A stretch of 64,000 nucleotides of DNA from Pocillopora verrucosa (taxonomy: Eukaryota > Cnidaria > Anthozoa > Scleractinia > Pocilloporidae). Below are positions 1-11,062 of the stretch, in pieces (within the stretch, counting starts at the first letter, position 1; each line of letters begins with the position of its first letter). The notes under the pieces were generated by a model that was given only the letters and a program-made list of their open reading frames with translations, was not told where the DNA came from and ran no database searches. Both the position numbers and the translations under genes were made by a program. The stretch spans positions 28,252,669-28,316,668 of the forward strand of contig NC_089316.1 in assembly GCF_036669915.1 (NCBI RefSeq), written 5' to 3'.

Positions 1-479
1 ATAATTGGTTTCCAAACCTTTATCAGGGAGATATTTTTCAAGTGAAACTTTAATATTCTTCTAGAACCGCTAGAACAGTTTTTTCGATGAGTGTTGTCTA
101 CAAGATAATGTTTCTGTTTACTTGTAGCTTTACAATCTTCGTTTTAAGACATTCGACAAAGAATTATGATTGAATTTCATGAGTTTAAGTTAAACGACTA
201 AATTACTATTTAGTACGTTGTTATATTACAGAATAAGTCTAAGCCGACGATTTTTCTAACTTCTTTTGTTCTGGATACGCGAATAAATGTAAGAAGGCTG
301 TAAACTTATGGTTAATTTAGAGCTTAGATTGACTTTTCCGCTTCGTTTTTTGATAACAAGATGTTCTTATTAATAGTATGCTCTCGGTCTTAGAACAAAG
401 GTTTTTAATTTAAGCAGAAATTTGGAGTGGCTTAAATTATAATTTCAAATTTGACTGTCACTTAACCTCCGCGATCTTA

Positions 480-1148
480 TATGCTCATCCAAAAAAAAAT
501 TAGTTCCCCCATACGATGCCGAAAATTGTTAATAACAGAATGGACTTCAATTTTTTTCTGAGAAAGGGTTTTAGTTTTTCTCCAGATATTTTTTATTGCA
601 GAAATGAGAGTTGTTAAAACTCCTCAAGATATCTTATCCCTTTCGTGAGCGGCGGAATAATGTGTTAGCTTATTGACCAGCAGCGTGAAGAGATTGTACA
701 GATAAGATACGGAAAAATAGAAGTAACATCTTTTCTTTACTCGAAAGAGATATGTCGATTATTAAAAGCAATTCAACAACACTTATCCGGAAGTAAATCA
801 CATAGTTCAAATATAATAAACCTTTTTAAGCAACAACGACATACTGCACGAGCTCTCGCCGAACAGAAAGAGTTGTAATTTGGCCCTACAACTTCCAACT
901 TGATGAGAATGATAACAACGATGACATACAGACATCTTTTAATATTCATTAATTGCAATGCGTTTAAAGATAAGATGTGATGAAAAACAACATTTTTTTT
1001 TCGGTGTTGGTAGACAGTGTTGGTAATCGCGCACACCAGCGGGTTTCGCCGATCAGTGCTTCAAAAAGTCGACAACAAAGACTGTGCAGAAGTTTAACTG
1101 AGTTACTTATCTTTTCGCCGAGCTCGAGCTTATTGACCAAAAGCGGTG
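480..1148 (+). promoter_or_regulatory. Conserved GPCR 5' module, copy upstream of gene A
   Basis: A block of roughly 670 bp directly before the ATG recurs before every GPCR copy in the window (2,660; 29,530; 33,240; 35,390; 40,600; 45,190; 48,470). Shared landmarks are CTCGAAAGAGATATGTC at about 740, a stretch with TTGATGAGAATGATAAC at about 900, and CTTATTGACCAAAAGC just before the start codon. It probably holds promoter and 5' UTR, because it is the part kept with the gene in each duplication. No core promoter element can be assigned by eye. Confidence 0.6.
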
Positions 1149-2129
1149 ATGACAAGTAAACTCTCCCTTGAGCTTGCCACAAGAGAGGAGGCGTTAGTTT
1201 GGACTGAAACAGTTTTGTTTGCTTTTACCAATGTTGTGGCTGTCTTCGGAAATTTTCTCACTTTTTACGCCGTGTACAGAAAGCGCAGGCTGCGAACAAT
1301 TCCCAACATGTTCGTGATAGCACTAGCTGTGAGCGATATTCTAATGTGTATCTGCTGTATGCCTTTTACAGTTGTTACTCTGTTCCATGGCCGGTGGATA
1401 TTTGGCGAATCTTTCTGTCTCTTTCAAGGTTTTGCCGCACTGACTTTCGGAATTGTCGCTATGGATACCATGGGTATCATTGCGGTCAACCGATTCTTCT
1501 GCGTTGTAAAACCAGAGAAGTATCTCTTGTTGTTTAAGAAGAAAAGAGCGTTGATATACATTGTCATTGTGTGGTGCCTGGCTTTCGCTGGATCTGTGCC
1601 CCCGTTTTCCTTTGAGGGCAAAAATAGCTTTAAATTCCAGCCTGGAAAAGCAATGTGTTTGTACACGTTTGAAAGCAACATGGCTTACACTATTACAATC
1701 GAATGTGTTTACATCGCAGCACCCTTAACAATCATAGCGGTCTGCTATGTCAAAGTGTTCCGCTCAGTTTCAAGATCAAATCGTGTTTTCTGTCTAGGTG
1801 TTAACCTCAGTCAACTCCGCGCGAATGTGGAAGAAGCAAAAGTAACGAAAACTTTAGTAGCAGTTCTGCTTGGCTTCGCGTGTTGCTGGCTCCCTATCTC
1901 CGTTGTGGATAACGTGGACGCCGCGCGCGGAGAACCCAAGATACCACGACAGGTTTACTTGACGTACGCGTTCTTGGCCTATCTGAGTAGCACTATCAAC
2001 CCATTCATTTACGGTATCATGAACAGACAGTTCAGGCGAGAGTACAAGGCCCTCTTGCGCAAGATTACTTTCTTTCGGCGCCAAAATGGCAATAACAACA
2101 GCAGACACAACGTTGAAAGTCATCCATAA
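1149..2129 (+). CDS. Class A GPCR, melatonin-receptor-like (gene A)
   Basis: Intact single-exon receptor of 326 residues, starting at ATG 1149 (same start as paralogues E and F). Seven hydrophobic segments lie near residues 19-43, 53-76, 90-113, 133-152, 180-203, 233-256 and 267-290. Class A landmarks: N35 in TM1, LAVSD in TM2, a C90-C170 disulphide pair, CWLP at 246-249 in TM6, NPFIY at 284-288, and a basic helix 8 (NRQFRREYK). The DRY motif is NRF (114-116), so the acidic residue is lost while the Arg stays. Melatonin receptors also have Asn here, and the TM3-TM4 and TM5-TM7 spacing resembles that family; the ligand is unknown. The N-terminus is short with no signal peptide, normal for the class. 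The gene heads a tandem family with E and F as closest relatives (about 28 residue differences from F). Confidence 0.9.
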   Translation: MTSKLSLELATREEALVWTETVLFAFTNVVAVFGNFLTFYAVYRKRRLRTIPNMFVIALAVSDILMCICCMPFTVVTLFHGRWIFGESFCLFQGFAALTFGIVAMDTMGIIAVNRFFCVVKPEKYLLLFKKKRALIYIVIVWCLAFAGSVPPFSFEGKNSFKFQPGKAMCLYTFESNMAYTITIECVYIAAPLTIIAVCYVKVFRSVSRSNRVFCLGVNLSQLRANVEEAKVTKTLVAVLLGFACCWLPISVVDNVDAARGEPKIPRQVYLTYAFLAYLSSTINPFIYGIMNRQFRREYKALLRKITFFRRQNGNNNSRHNVESHP

Positions 2130-2659
2130 ATTGTTCTCATCATCCTCATACTTGACCTTTTAATCTTTTATTTTAATTTTTTTTCTTTCAAAAATCGATG
2201 TAGCTAAAAAAAAAATATGATATTTAACTATTCTTGCGACATTGTCTTTCCTTGTAGCAAATCCTTTCAGAAACAAAAAAATCAGATCAAAAAAGACGCT
2301 TTGACGGCAACTTTTTCGGTGTGTTATGGGAATTCACTGGTTGTACACAAACATCAAATATTGAGCGCACAGTGTGACTGAATAAATCAAGGGAAGGTTT
2401 CTATTGATCAGTGAGTTAAGCCTGCGTGGATTAGTATTAAATATCGTATGTGATGGAGATTGAAAAACCTAACTTAATATGCAACTGAGCAATCTGTGAC
2501 GTTTTATTGCCATTATCTTAGTACGAGAGTTATGTGGTCGATAATAATAGACTGGTTTATTATTAAATCACATCGCAGTAAAATACTGAATTGTGTAATT
2601 ATTAACAAGCTATTAATGTACAATTATAAATATAATGGCTTAATAAAGCATAAATTAAA
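2130..2659 (+). other. 3' flank of GPCR gene A, no gene seen
   Basis: AT-rich sequence without coding signal. It matches 46,887-47,560 downstream of gene F, so it belongs to the duplicated unit. Copy 2 has extra sequence here, including the LINE fragment at 47,640-48,240. Confidence 0.6.
2381..2386 (+). other. Candidate poly(A) signal for GPCR gene A
   Basis: AATAAA about 250 bp after the stop codon, conserved at the matching place after gene F (47,390). Confidence 0.4.
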
Positions 2660-3380
2660 GGTGGTTTAAATTAAAATTTCAAATTTGACTGTCACTTAAC
2701 TTCTACGATCTTGTATGGCTATCAAAAAAAGTTAATTTCCCTATACAATGCCAAAAATGATTAATAACAAACTGAATCTCAATTTTTTCTGAGAGAGTGA
2801 TTTAATTTTTAAGCTATTTTTTATCGCAGAAATGAGAGTTGTTCAAACTCTTCAAGATATCTTATCCCTTTCGTGAGCGGCGGAATAATATGTTTGTTTA
2901 TTAACCAGCTGTGTGAAGAAATTGTTTAGACAAGATACGGAAAAAAGAAGCAACGTCTTTTCTTTCACTCGAAAGAGATATGTCTATTATTAAAAGCAAC
3001 CCAAAAACACCTATCCGCAGGTAAATAACTGAGTATAATTAAAACAAACCTCTTTCAGCAATAACGCACGTGCTCTCGCCTAACAGAAACATAAAGTGGT
3101 GTTGTTATTTTGCCTTACAACTTCCAACTTGATGAGAATGATAACCACGATGACATACAGACATCTCTAAATATTCAGTAATTGCAATGTCTTTAAAGAT
3201 AGGACGTGATGGAAAATAACATTTGTTTTTCGGTGTTGGTAGACAGTGTTGTTGGACAGTGTTGGTAATCGCGCACACCAGCGGGTTTCGCCGATCACTG
3301 CTTCAAAAAGTAGACATCAAAGACTGTGCAAAAGTGTAAATTACTTATCTTTTCACTGAGCTTATTGACCAAAAGCAGTG
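2660..3380 (+). promoter_or_regulatory. Orphan GPCR 5' module (copy 1)
   Basis: Second copy of the conserved 5' module, about 70% to 90% like the one before gene A by eye, with the CTCGAAAGAGATATGTC landmark near 2,960 and CTTATTGACCAAAAGC just before ATG 3381. No receptor follows: after eleven codons the sequence turns into a DIRS retrotransposon interior. Confidence 0.65.
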
Positions 3381-3503
3381 ATGACAAGTAAACTCTCCCT
3401 TGAGCTTGCCACGGGTGTGGACGCCATGATGAGTATTTGGCATATTGTTTATTCAAACGGGATGCAAAGAGGTCAATTTCAGGACTACCAAACTTATTGG
3501 TAA
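3381..3503 (+). pseudogene. Chimeric stub: GPCR N-terminus fused to antisense DIRS
   Basis: Begins with the standard GPCR start MTSKLSLELAT, then leaves the receptor sequence after base 3412 and runs 29 codons into the antisense strand of the DIRS element before a TAA. The product would be 40 residues and has no transmembrane segment. It is the remains of a receptor gene whose body was deleted together with the 3' part of the transposon. The partner at 49,163 broke a little further upstream and has no such stub. Confidence 0.6.
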
Positions 3504-4640
3504 TCCTCTTGAATATCTGTGGATCTAACATCCACTCTGTACGGTCATTAAATACCCTAGATTCTGCATCAGCTTCTACATTTTTACATCCAGGTAAATA
3601 TGTAGCTCTGAGCCAGTTATTATAAGCAATACACAGGGCCCAGATTTGTTTAGCTACCTCATTACATGGAATGGATTTTATTCCACCTATGTTATTTATG
3701 TAATACACTGCAGTAGTGTTGTCACATTGCACCTGGATGTGTTTATTTTTGTGTGCACCACACAAAGCTTTGAGGGATAAAAATATAGCGAACATTTAAA
3801 GGTAATTGATGTGATTTAGTGCTTCTGTGAGAGTCCATCTGTCTCCTGCTCTCTGGTCACCATGCACCCCTCCCCAACCTTGAGAAGAGGCATCAGTTTG
3901 GATTACTATATCAGCTTCACCATGTGAGATTGCTTTACAGGAAAAAGGTAGGTTTGCAATCCACCACTGCAGTTCCTCTCTTGAATTAACAGATAGAGAT
4001 ATTTCACTAGAGAAATTGCCTTTAGTTTGTCTCAAACTCTCAATTTTCTCAATGTCAAGGCTACGGTAGTATAATGGGCCTTGTTCCACGGCGGGGAAGC
4101 TGGAGACCATAGGCCAAATAACCTCTGCTAGATGAAGTATGGTGGGATGGGAGTTACTGAGAAGGTTTTTCACATGCTTGGACCACCTTCTCAACTCTAG
4201 CATGAGAGAGTCGTACCGTCATTGACACTGAGTTTAAGACAAAGCCTAAATATTCGAGTTGTTGAGAGGGATGCAGACAAGACGTTCCAAGATCTCTAAG
4301 CAGTTGCACTGTGTTCAAGGCATTTTCATGAAACTCATGAAAGGTATCTCCTTGCAGATAAAGATCATCTATGTATGCAGATGACAAGAGGCCTTTTTCT
4401 CTAAGGACTTTAAACACAGGTTTAAGCAGCTTGGTAAATATACGGGGTGCAGAGCTTAACCCATTTGGTAGACACACATATTGGTAGAGGTTGTCCCTCC
4501 ACACAAACCTGAGAAATTTCTGGTGCTCTATAGCAATTGGTACTGAATAGTAGGCATCTTTGATGTCTATTGATGCCATAAAACAACCTGGTGTAGTAAG
4601 TTCCTGAACTGATTCAAGGATTCCATTTTAAAGTGTTTGT
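3413..4640 (-). pseudogene. DIRS reverse transcriptase / RNase H, broken
   Basis: Reads leftward. The RT core includes ASIDIKDAYYSVP and the YIDD active-site motif (codons at 4,364-4,375). RNase H follows, with QTDASSQGWGG and QCDNTTAVYYINN, then the typical DIRS stretch ending SWRPHP at the break. Disabling lesions: a frameshift near 4,180, a TAA at 3,796-3,798 where paralogues have a sense codon, a missing N-terminus, and the 3' truncation at 3413. RNase H fused directly to RT with this motif set is characteristic of DIRS elements rather than Gypsy or LINEs. Confidence 0.85.
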
Positions 4641-4650
4641 ATTGTTTTGA

Positions 4651-5640
4651 TTAACTGTTCTTGCTTATTTTCTTGCTAACCTTAGTGGCTTCAGCTAGAT
4701 CTTTTAGCTGCTTAGAGAGGTCAGGGTCATCTCCGAATAGGAAATCTGTGAATGGCACTGTAGGTGAACATAGATGTTTGTAGTCTGCATTGAGCTCTGG
4801 TTCTATGTTATCTCTTCTTTGCATATTGAGGCCAAACTTTGCTGCCCCAAGCAAGGCTACTGAGTCAGTGGCCGTTCTAATTAGAGATGGGATATCCAAT
4901 AATTCTTCTGATATTTTGTCCTGGACTTTGACCAGTTGTTCAACTACCAGTACGATGGGAATGATTTCCTTCAGTAAATTGGCCTGAATAAGCTGAAGCT
5001 TTAAGTCACTTGAGCGTGTGTCATGTTTTAATTTATCCCAGAGGAGATGGTTAACCTGGGTTGGCTCCAAGCACTTGCAATTTACTGGCCTGGTATAACG
5101 ATTTTTCGTTTCTGTCAATATATCGTCATCAAGTTTGACACGCATGACCTCTTTCAGTATTCCCGCGAATTGTGCATTCACAGCGGGAGCTTTCTTTTGG
5201 CCCAATTTTAAATTACTCGCAATTCCTGCAAGAGTTGAGTTTTCCTCTTTGAAGGACTCAGGGTCTGTTTGATTGGTATTATTTGTCAACGTCAGCTGAT
5301 CGTTGACGTTATTAGCGTTGCTGGACCCCGATAGGTTTTGGTCCCTAGTGCTAGCGCTGTCCTTGTTTGCCCCTTGTCGGTCTTTCTCCGCGTCGGAGTT
5401 TACCGAGCCTTCTTCATTGGCAGATTCCTCGACATATGCGAGGTTTCCTAAAGTTTCCTTCATCTCAGTAAATGAGTGGTCCATTGAGTAGTTGAGTGTG
5501 GTAATAGAGGACACTAGTTGTTTAGTCATAAGCGAGATTGCTTCGATAATAGAGTCGGGTTTCCCGAGTGAGTTTGGCGAGTCGCCATGTTTGCTTGAGT
5601 CAAGCGCTGATATTTCTTCTGGATTTTGCTTGTTTGTCAT
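4651..5640 (-). CDS. DIRS gag-like ORF1 (copy 1, open)
   Basis: Open frame of 329 residues on the minus strand, starting at ATG 5640. The first 130 residues are polar and low in complexity (Asn, Ser, Glu rich). The second half is a compact helical region with the landmark RPVNCKCLEPTQVNHLLWDKL split across residues about 190-210, seen in DIRS ORF1 proteins just before RT. No zinc knuckle is visible. It is the putative nucleocapsid-type protein of the element. The partner at 49,486-50,468 has the same frame broken by a 2-base insertion, so this is the better preserved copy. Confidence 0.75.
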   Translation of the reverse strand: MTNKQNPEEISALDSSKHGDSPNSLGKPDSIIEAISLMTKQLVSSITTLNYSMDHSFTEMKETLGNLAYVEESANEEGSVNSDAEKDRQGANKDSASTRDQNLSGSSNANNVNDQLTLTNNTNQTDPESFKEENSTLAGIASNLKLGQKKAPAVNAQFAGILKEVMRVKLDDDILTETKNRYTRPVNCKCLEPTQVNHLLWDKLKHDTRSSDLKLQLIQANLLKEIIPIVLVVEQLVKVQDKISEELLDIPSLIRTATDSVALLGAAKFGLNMQRRDNIEPELNADYKHLCSPTVPFTDFLFGDDPDLSKQLKDLAEATKVSKKISKNS

Positions 5641-5880
5641 GTTGACGGTCTTTGAAAAGGTAGCTGAGAAGAGTTTCTCCTGTTTTTCTTTGATTGTATG
5701 ACAGTTTACGTCGACGTTGAAAGGTTTTCTCGATTTCCAAGTTGGATTTCGTATTTCTCGACCGTCTCAGGCAAGGCGGGAAAATGCACTGATTTCTTGG
5801 GCGGTTAGTGCTTTCTCACGTGACTTTGTCAGTGCACATGATGACGAGGTAGACTCACGTGATTTTACTCCTATGAAGGA

Positions 5881-6013
5881 GACACGATGGCGTAATGGTT
5901 AGTGCGCTGGACTCCGGGTCAAGAGGTCTGGGTTCGAAACCTGGCCAGGTCATTGTGTAGTGTTCTTGATTTGTCGGTCGGGATTAAGAAATAATAGTAA
6001 AATAATAAAGTAA
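5881..6013 (+). mobile_element. tRNA-derived SINE head (copy 1)
   Basis: An A box (TGGCGTAATGG, 5,888-5,898) and a perfect B box (GGTTCGAAACC, 5,931-5,941) form an internal RNA polymerase III promoter. The D, anticodon (CCG) and T arms can be folded, but only four of seven acceptor pairs form and the anticodon stem has a mismatch. It is followed by a short non-tRNA body and an A-rich tail at about 5,990-6,013. This fits a short or truncated SINE better than a working tRNA-Arg gene. Confidence 0.7.
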
Positions 6014-7757
6014 GATGAGATCGTAGCTCTTCTGAGTCACTATGACTTGAGGTGGCGAAAGTCATCTGTTTGTGCTTAGGTCATTACTTTATGGAAGTTA
6101 TTCTTCTATTGTTGCCAGGTTGAAAATATTTTTTTGAAAAGTAAATCAATAGTTTTCTGAATTCAAAATCATTCCCATACACCTTAATTTTTAGTTCAGT
6201 ATGTCCTATATTTGTAAGGATACTTCAAGGAATGGCAGCAAAATCCACAGTGGTCCCTCTTCTGCTTCCTGGCCCTGCTCCTCCCCCTCAGTGGCCTGCA
6301 GGCGGAAGTAACTGGAATGGTTGAGACGAATGTCCTTGATAATCAACTGCAAACAGGACAAGTGGAGATGCCCACTCTTGTAGGTGCGGTAAAAGACAGT
6401 TGTGTCGTTGATGTTACACTCGAGGAAGGTGAACAGCAACAAGAAACCATTTCCAGGGAAGGTGAACAAATTGGTAAACACGAGATCGCTAAGGTGTTTT
6501 GTGATCGTGGTAGCCAGACAAGACTGCGTTCACAATCTATCTCTAAGGACGCAGAAAGTTTGAATTCACATTTCTAATTCAAAGTGAGTAGAAAACGAGA
6601 GCAAAAGTGTTAAACTAATTTTACAAAGCTATTGTTCATTGAGCTGAGCTACGCTGACAGTCTCCTTCATAGGGGAAAGCAGTTTAAAACTTTAGCATGG
6701 AGGCTACGCATACTCTTTTCTGGAACTAGGAAGTAACGCCAAGGAAGACTTTTTTGTTGATTGATGTACGTCTTCGCTAAACATTTTTTGGGGTTCATGT
6801 CATATATATTAATTAATGTTCGCCTCTCCTTTTCAGGAAAAAAGAAAAAAAATGTAGAAATAATAAAAAAAAATGTAGAAATAATAAAAATGAAGTATAG
6901 CTAATCAGATCGTATGAAAGTGAGAGAATAATGTTATGTGAAGCGCTCGAGAAGTATTTTAGTATTGTTAGGGTATGTGTATACGATGTATGCTGAGTTT
7001 TTGGGAGATTTCTACTCCAAGCGCAGTTTATTAAGTATATTTTGGTTGCTTTTGGCCTCGCACCAGCTGCAGGTATTGTAATCAACAACGCATGAATAAA
7101 TGGGTTTAGTTTCTAAGGAAATTGTGGTGCTGCGTCAGTGAGGGGTACAACAAGACAATTTGGTTCTATAATCCAACTGCACAAGGTAGAGTTCAAATAA
7201 CGCGAAAACATGTATATAGCGCATGTGTACAGTTGGTTATTGTGTACTGTAAAAAAACCTGTTTAACCGGTCGGCTACGCACGCTGCGCTTCTCTATCAA
7301 CTTTGCTTTTCCCGCCTTATGAGAAATGAGCAGAAAGACTTAGCGGGAAAAAAAAGCAGTTGGATCATAAATAACCTAGTAGACTATTCATTGGTGTGTA
7401 GTATTGCCTAGTACTTTCACTCCTTGTTTGAATTTGACGAGCCTGTGGGGAAGTCAAAATACGGCACAACTCATAAAAATACTCAGGTTTGTCACCGCCA
7501 GATAAAGAAAATCCGAAAAAATCACCATGAATCTTATTTCGCGAGATGATCATCTCGCAGCTGGAGCTTGGGCTGCTTGTGGTGTGAGTTCAGATTAATT
7601 AAGTTTTTTCTTTCTCTCAAGGTGAAGTAACGCGATATTTTCGTCCATTTGAAAGTCATGCTCTTTTTCTGTTACAAAAATGAAAACATTAGGTACACAA
7701 AGCGTCCCATCTCGACCCACCCATGCTACGCATACCTATGTTCTTATAGATGATGTC
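6014..7757. other. Intergenic, duplicated, no clear gene apart from 6,206-6,580
   Basis: AT-rich sequence matching 50,842-52,926. Around 6,840-6,900 there is an A-rich direct repeat; the partner has about 360 bp of different sequence there. The segment at about 7,118-7,170 resembles a repeat head also seen at 27,295-27,345. Confidence 0.5.
6206..6580. other. Overlapping open frames on both strands, unassigned (copy 1)
   Basis: Minus strand 6,481-6,206 is open for 91 residues and includes LQLIIKDIRLNHSSYFRLQA, which loosely resembles the end of an immunoglobulin-like domain but lacks its Cys. The plus strand is open across about 6,204-6,577, with a leucine-rich start (FCFLALLLPLSGLQA) that looks like a signal peptide but has no Met before it. 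Both frames stay open in the partner at 51,033-51,404, with five and six residue changes. It may be one exon of an unseen gene; the true strand cannot be decided here. Confidence 0.3.
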
Positions 7758-8283
7758 ATGGATAATAATAATAATAATAATAATAATAATTTATTTACTT
7801 ATATAGCGCCCTTTAACATTTATGGAATGATCAAAGGCGCTTTACAATCCAAGAAAACTAATATTACAATAGATACTTACAATAAAAATGCTATTTACAA
7901 TAGATAATTACAATAAAAATGCTATTTACAATAGATAATTACAATAACAATACTAAAATAAAATAATGACAGTAAATGAATACATAATGAAAGAATGAAT
8001 GAATAAAAAGTAAATAAATAAGCTACAAAATGCCGATATGATTGTAATGCGAATCTAAAACGCTTGCTTGCGCTAGCGAATCAATCGTGCGGATGTGCAC
8101 AGGCAAGCTGTTCCACAGCGCAGGCGCAGAGGCATGAAACGAGCGGGCACCTTAAGTTGTGCGCATAACCCCTTTTGGGCGTTCTAAAAATATTGTATCA
8201 TTAATGCGTAATGGATCAGGGGGCTGTGCACAAAGAATAACATTAACCAGAAATCTTGGGCTCATTTGATAAGTGTGGTGGTT
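7758..8283 (-). mobile_element. 5'-truncated LINE 3' end (CR1-like), copy 1
   Basis: On the minus strand the element ends in a (TTA)n tail, seen as (AAT)n at about 7,759-7,791. Next to it is TTATATAGCGCC...GGCGCTTTACA, a common 3' end of cnidarian LINEs. Copy 2 still encodes the end of the reverse-transcriptase protein (ALWNSLPVHIR...LKTYLFKQAF); copy 1 has lost about 30 bp near 8,068 and the frame is gone. Confidence 0.7.
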
Positions 8284-10907
8284 TGTGGCCTTCGCGAGAG
8301 CCTCGTTGATTAAGGTCGAGATTTATCGGGACATGAACGGTTCGCATTTCATTTTTTGTATTATTTTTAAGTCAAACGTATTTTTACGGCTCCTTGACGC
8401 ACAAAGAACACGCCTAACAACTCACGTTCCATCACGTACCATAAAAACAACGTGCAAAGTCCATTAGAACATACCCAATCATTGCACTACGTGAACATTT
8501 GGCAATTTTTCACGTGCTTGAATTGTATTCCATCAACCAAATTCGCATCTACGCGCACCCGTAAATTATTCACTATTTATGACTCATTTTCTCGGGAAAG
8601 TTCACAATGTGTCATTAACTTTTGGTTTTCGAGAGAATGTCACGCTATGGTAAAAACATAATTATGGTCGTGAAACAAAAAGTGAGTCATTTGCATCCTG
8701 TCAGGGTCGAGTGAACATCTTTGGTGGCAGCGAGAAATTTTTAACGCTCGCCATCCCCAGCTCGAAGCGTTGCTTCTAAGTTATCGCGAGCTAAATTTAA
8801 GAGGAAAAAAATCAAATACTCCTACGTCGTGAGATCACTAAGAAAAGAGTACCCTCTCGACACCGTTCTTGTTATAATTCACCTTCTGAAGACCTCATCA
8901 AAATATCTTCGGTCTTGCAAAATTTTACAAATTTAACAGGTTCTTAAGGACGAATTCAATGCTCCGTCGTTGACGAAACGTCGTTTTAAGGTAAGCTCTG
9001 AAATAATTAATTAAACTAAGTGGTTTGTCTCACCCACTCGCAGTGTTCCATCAGTAACATTACCAGTTTGTATTAACAAAGAAAAACTTTGTACATTGTG
9101 AAATATAGACAATCCGGTATGAGGCGTGGGGTCTTGGTTTCATGTGGGTCTTTCAGCAAAGTGAACCGGCAACAACACACTAGGCCACATGATCGCAGAC
9201 AAGAGGAAGTTATGAAAATTTTATCGATGGAAAGTGCTGTGTCCCTGCTTACTCTATTTTTTTAGAAGAGTATTTAGTGAGAACTAAGAAAACTGAGTGT
9301 TACGAGATAATCTGAAGCCTTTTTCCTTTTTATTTTGATTATAAACTACCGTCTACGTGTTACATCCTGTTCGCATTATAGAAATTGAAAGAGGAAGCAG
9401 TTGTCATAAACACATGTTTCGAGGGGAAGATGTAAAACGCTCCTTGCTTATTAAATGATACAAAACTTGGCAGGTATTTTCAGGCAGAGAAAAATTTAAG
9501 GCGACAAATCAAAATACGAATTCTTTAACACATTATTTGACTTCTTTTGAAAAAATTTAGGTTATATTAAGAACATAGCGTAACTGAATATTTATCAGCA
9601 TACCTGTGGAAAATGAAAATCCAGTTCGCACATACATTTTGGAATAAATGATCGTCTTCTTTGTTTTTTTTTGTCCTACATAAATTAACGAGTGAATCAC
9701 ATGCTCCTCGTTCTTGTTCGTCATAACTCGAGTCGAAAATTTTACGAAAATTTGAAATGAGATTGCCTAGTTGTATTTGTTTGTTCCACATAAAATCACG
9801 AGTGCACCACGTGCTACTCGTTCAAGTTTTTCATTGAAGGCATTTTGGGTTGCGGATATTTATCTATTAGTTTAGTTTGCAATGACAGAAGGAAATAGTC
9901 CAATATGAAGGAAAGAAAACATTACTATTAATCCGAGTCATTTCGTTAGTGCCATACCTCCTGACTGTGGTGTACTCAAAGTTCTACGGAGCATGCCCAA
10001 AGGTGTTAGGTTGAAAAAACAACATGGCGCGATCGGTAAGAAGTAAAGATTGTGTAGATTATTATTGCTTCTGAAGACAACAGGAAATATAAACCCGGGG
10101 TAAAATTGTCTCAAGTGGAAAGACTTGTCAGCAAGCGGAAATCGTCCAACAAAGTTTTGCATATTATCAGGATAATTGTGCAGAGTTGCAAACAATGGAC
10201 AGCTGATTTTATGACGAGGGTATTTGCGTGTACACTCTAATAAATCACATTTGAATTACCTACCATAAAATACCTCTCCCCCACCAACCCTGTCAGCACC
10301 TAAAAACAAAAGATGTGATTTGCCAACTACGAGCTGTCAGTCTCACCTCGTAAAATTCACGTAAACTGGTTATTTACTTATAAAAACTTTAGGCGCTGAT
10401 CTGTCAGATTTTTATGCGGAAAAAATCTGTCCTGCTTCGAGGTAGAACGGCTGTACTTTTGTTTTGTTTTGTGCGTCTTGACATAATTTGATAGGGATTA
10501 AAATAACTGTACGTCTGCATTTGTTAAACAGACTATTCAAGTCCAGAACTCGATGTGTGCACTTCTAGTGCATTAAGTATTCTTTTGTAACATAGCCAAA
10601 GATCTTGCGATGTCTACTGTTCAAGCCTTTTTCTCTTTTCAAAGAGGCATCAGAATTATTTTCATGTCAAATTTGCAGTAAACTGCTTGCGTGTCATCCT
10701 TTGTTTTCAAGGTGTCCGACCAGGTATGACTGAAAATGGCACCTCGCTTGGATAGGAATCCTTTTGTTGTTGCTTCTTACTTCCTGAAATTATCACTTGA
10801 AATTTGCTCGGTAATGTAAAAAAAACAACAACAACAACGCGAGTAATACATATATATCCAAATTCTTTCATCACATGAAAAGTTGTAGGACCTGATAGCA
10901 TCTTAGG
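8284..10907. other. Intergenic, duplicated, no gene recognised
   Basis: Aligned with 53,451-55,388 and 58,418-59,050. Only short open frames occur, none with a recognised domain and none clearly conserved as protein. A short motif is repeated near 9,685 and 9,800 (CACGAGTG...ACGTGCTACTCGTTC type). The 3-kb insertion of copy 2 maps at about 10,275. Confidence 0.5.
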
Positions 10908-11062
10908 GACGGACCAGTAGATTTTTGATGCGGGGGAAGGGGGGGTATTGGGGTGTTGGGCAATAACCCCCGAAAAAATCGAGCACGGGCTTAATGGAAG
11001 AAAAAAAATCGTGCAATTGGCAAAAGACCCCCCCCCCTTTATCAAAAATCTAATGGTCCGTC
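10908..11062. mobile_element. MITE with 22-bp terminal inverted repeats (copy 1)
   Basis: Ends are GACGGACCAGTAGATTTTTG (left) and, reverse-complemented, GACGGACCATTAGATTTTTG (right), one mismatch. The interior is G-rich then C-rich with no coding capacity. It is a non-autonomous DNA transposon; no clear target-site duplication is seen. It is also present at 59,051-59,206. Confidence 0.75.

Larger units (their letters stand above)
3413..5880 (-). mobile_element. DIRS-type retrotransposon fragment (copy 1)
   Basis: Minus-strand element reading gag-like ORF, then reverse transcriptase and RNase H. The 5' leader is roughly 5,641-5,880. The 3' part is cut off at 3413, so no tyrosine recombinase or methyltransferase is left, and the N-terminal part of the RT frame is deleted at about 4,640 (that part is present in the partner at 49,164-49,485). 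DIRS elements use a tyrosine recombinase rather than an integrase. This copy cannot move by itself. Confidence 0.85.

Noticed and set aside
1146-1148. GTG as start codon of GPCR gene A
   Set aside because: The next codon is ATG, which is the start in paralogue F, where GTG is absent.
3413-5640. An endogenous virus (LTR retrovirus type)
   Set aside because: ORF1, the YIDD RT and the fused RNase H have DIRS features; no protease, integrase, envelope or LTRs are seen.
5881-5953. A functional tRNA-Arg(CCG) gene
   Set aside because: A and B boxes are good, but the acceptor stem pairs at only four of seven positions and the sequence continues as a SINE with an A-rich tail.
10908-11062. G-quadruplex or regulatory element from the G-run and C-run
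   Set aside because: The runs sit inside a MITE with clear terminal inverted repeats, which explains the structure.
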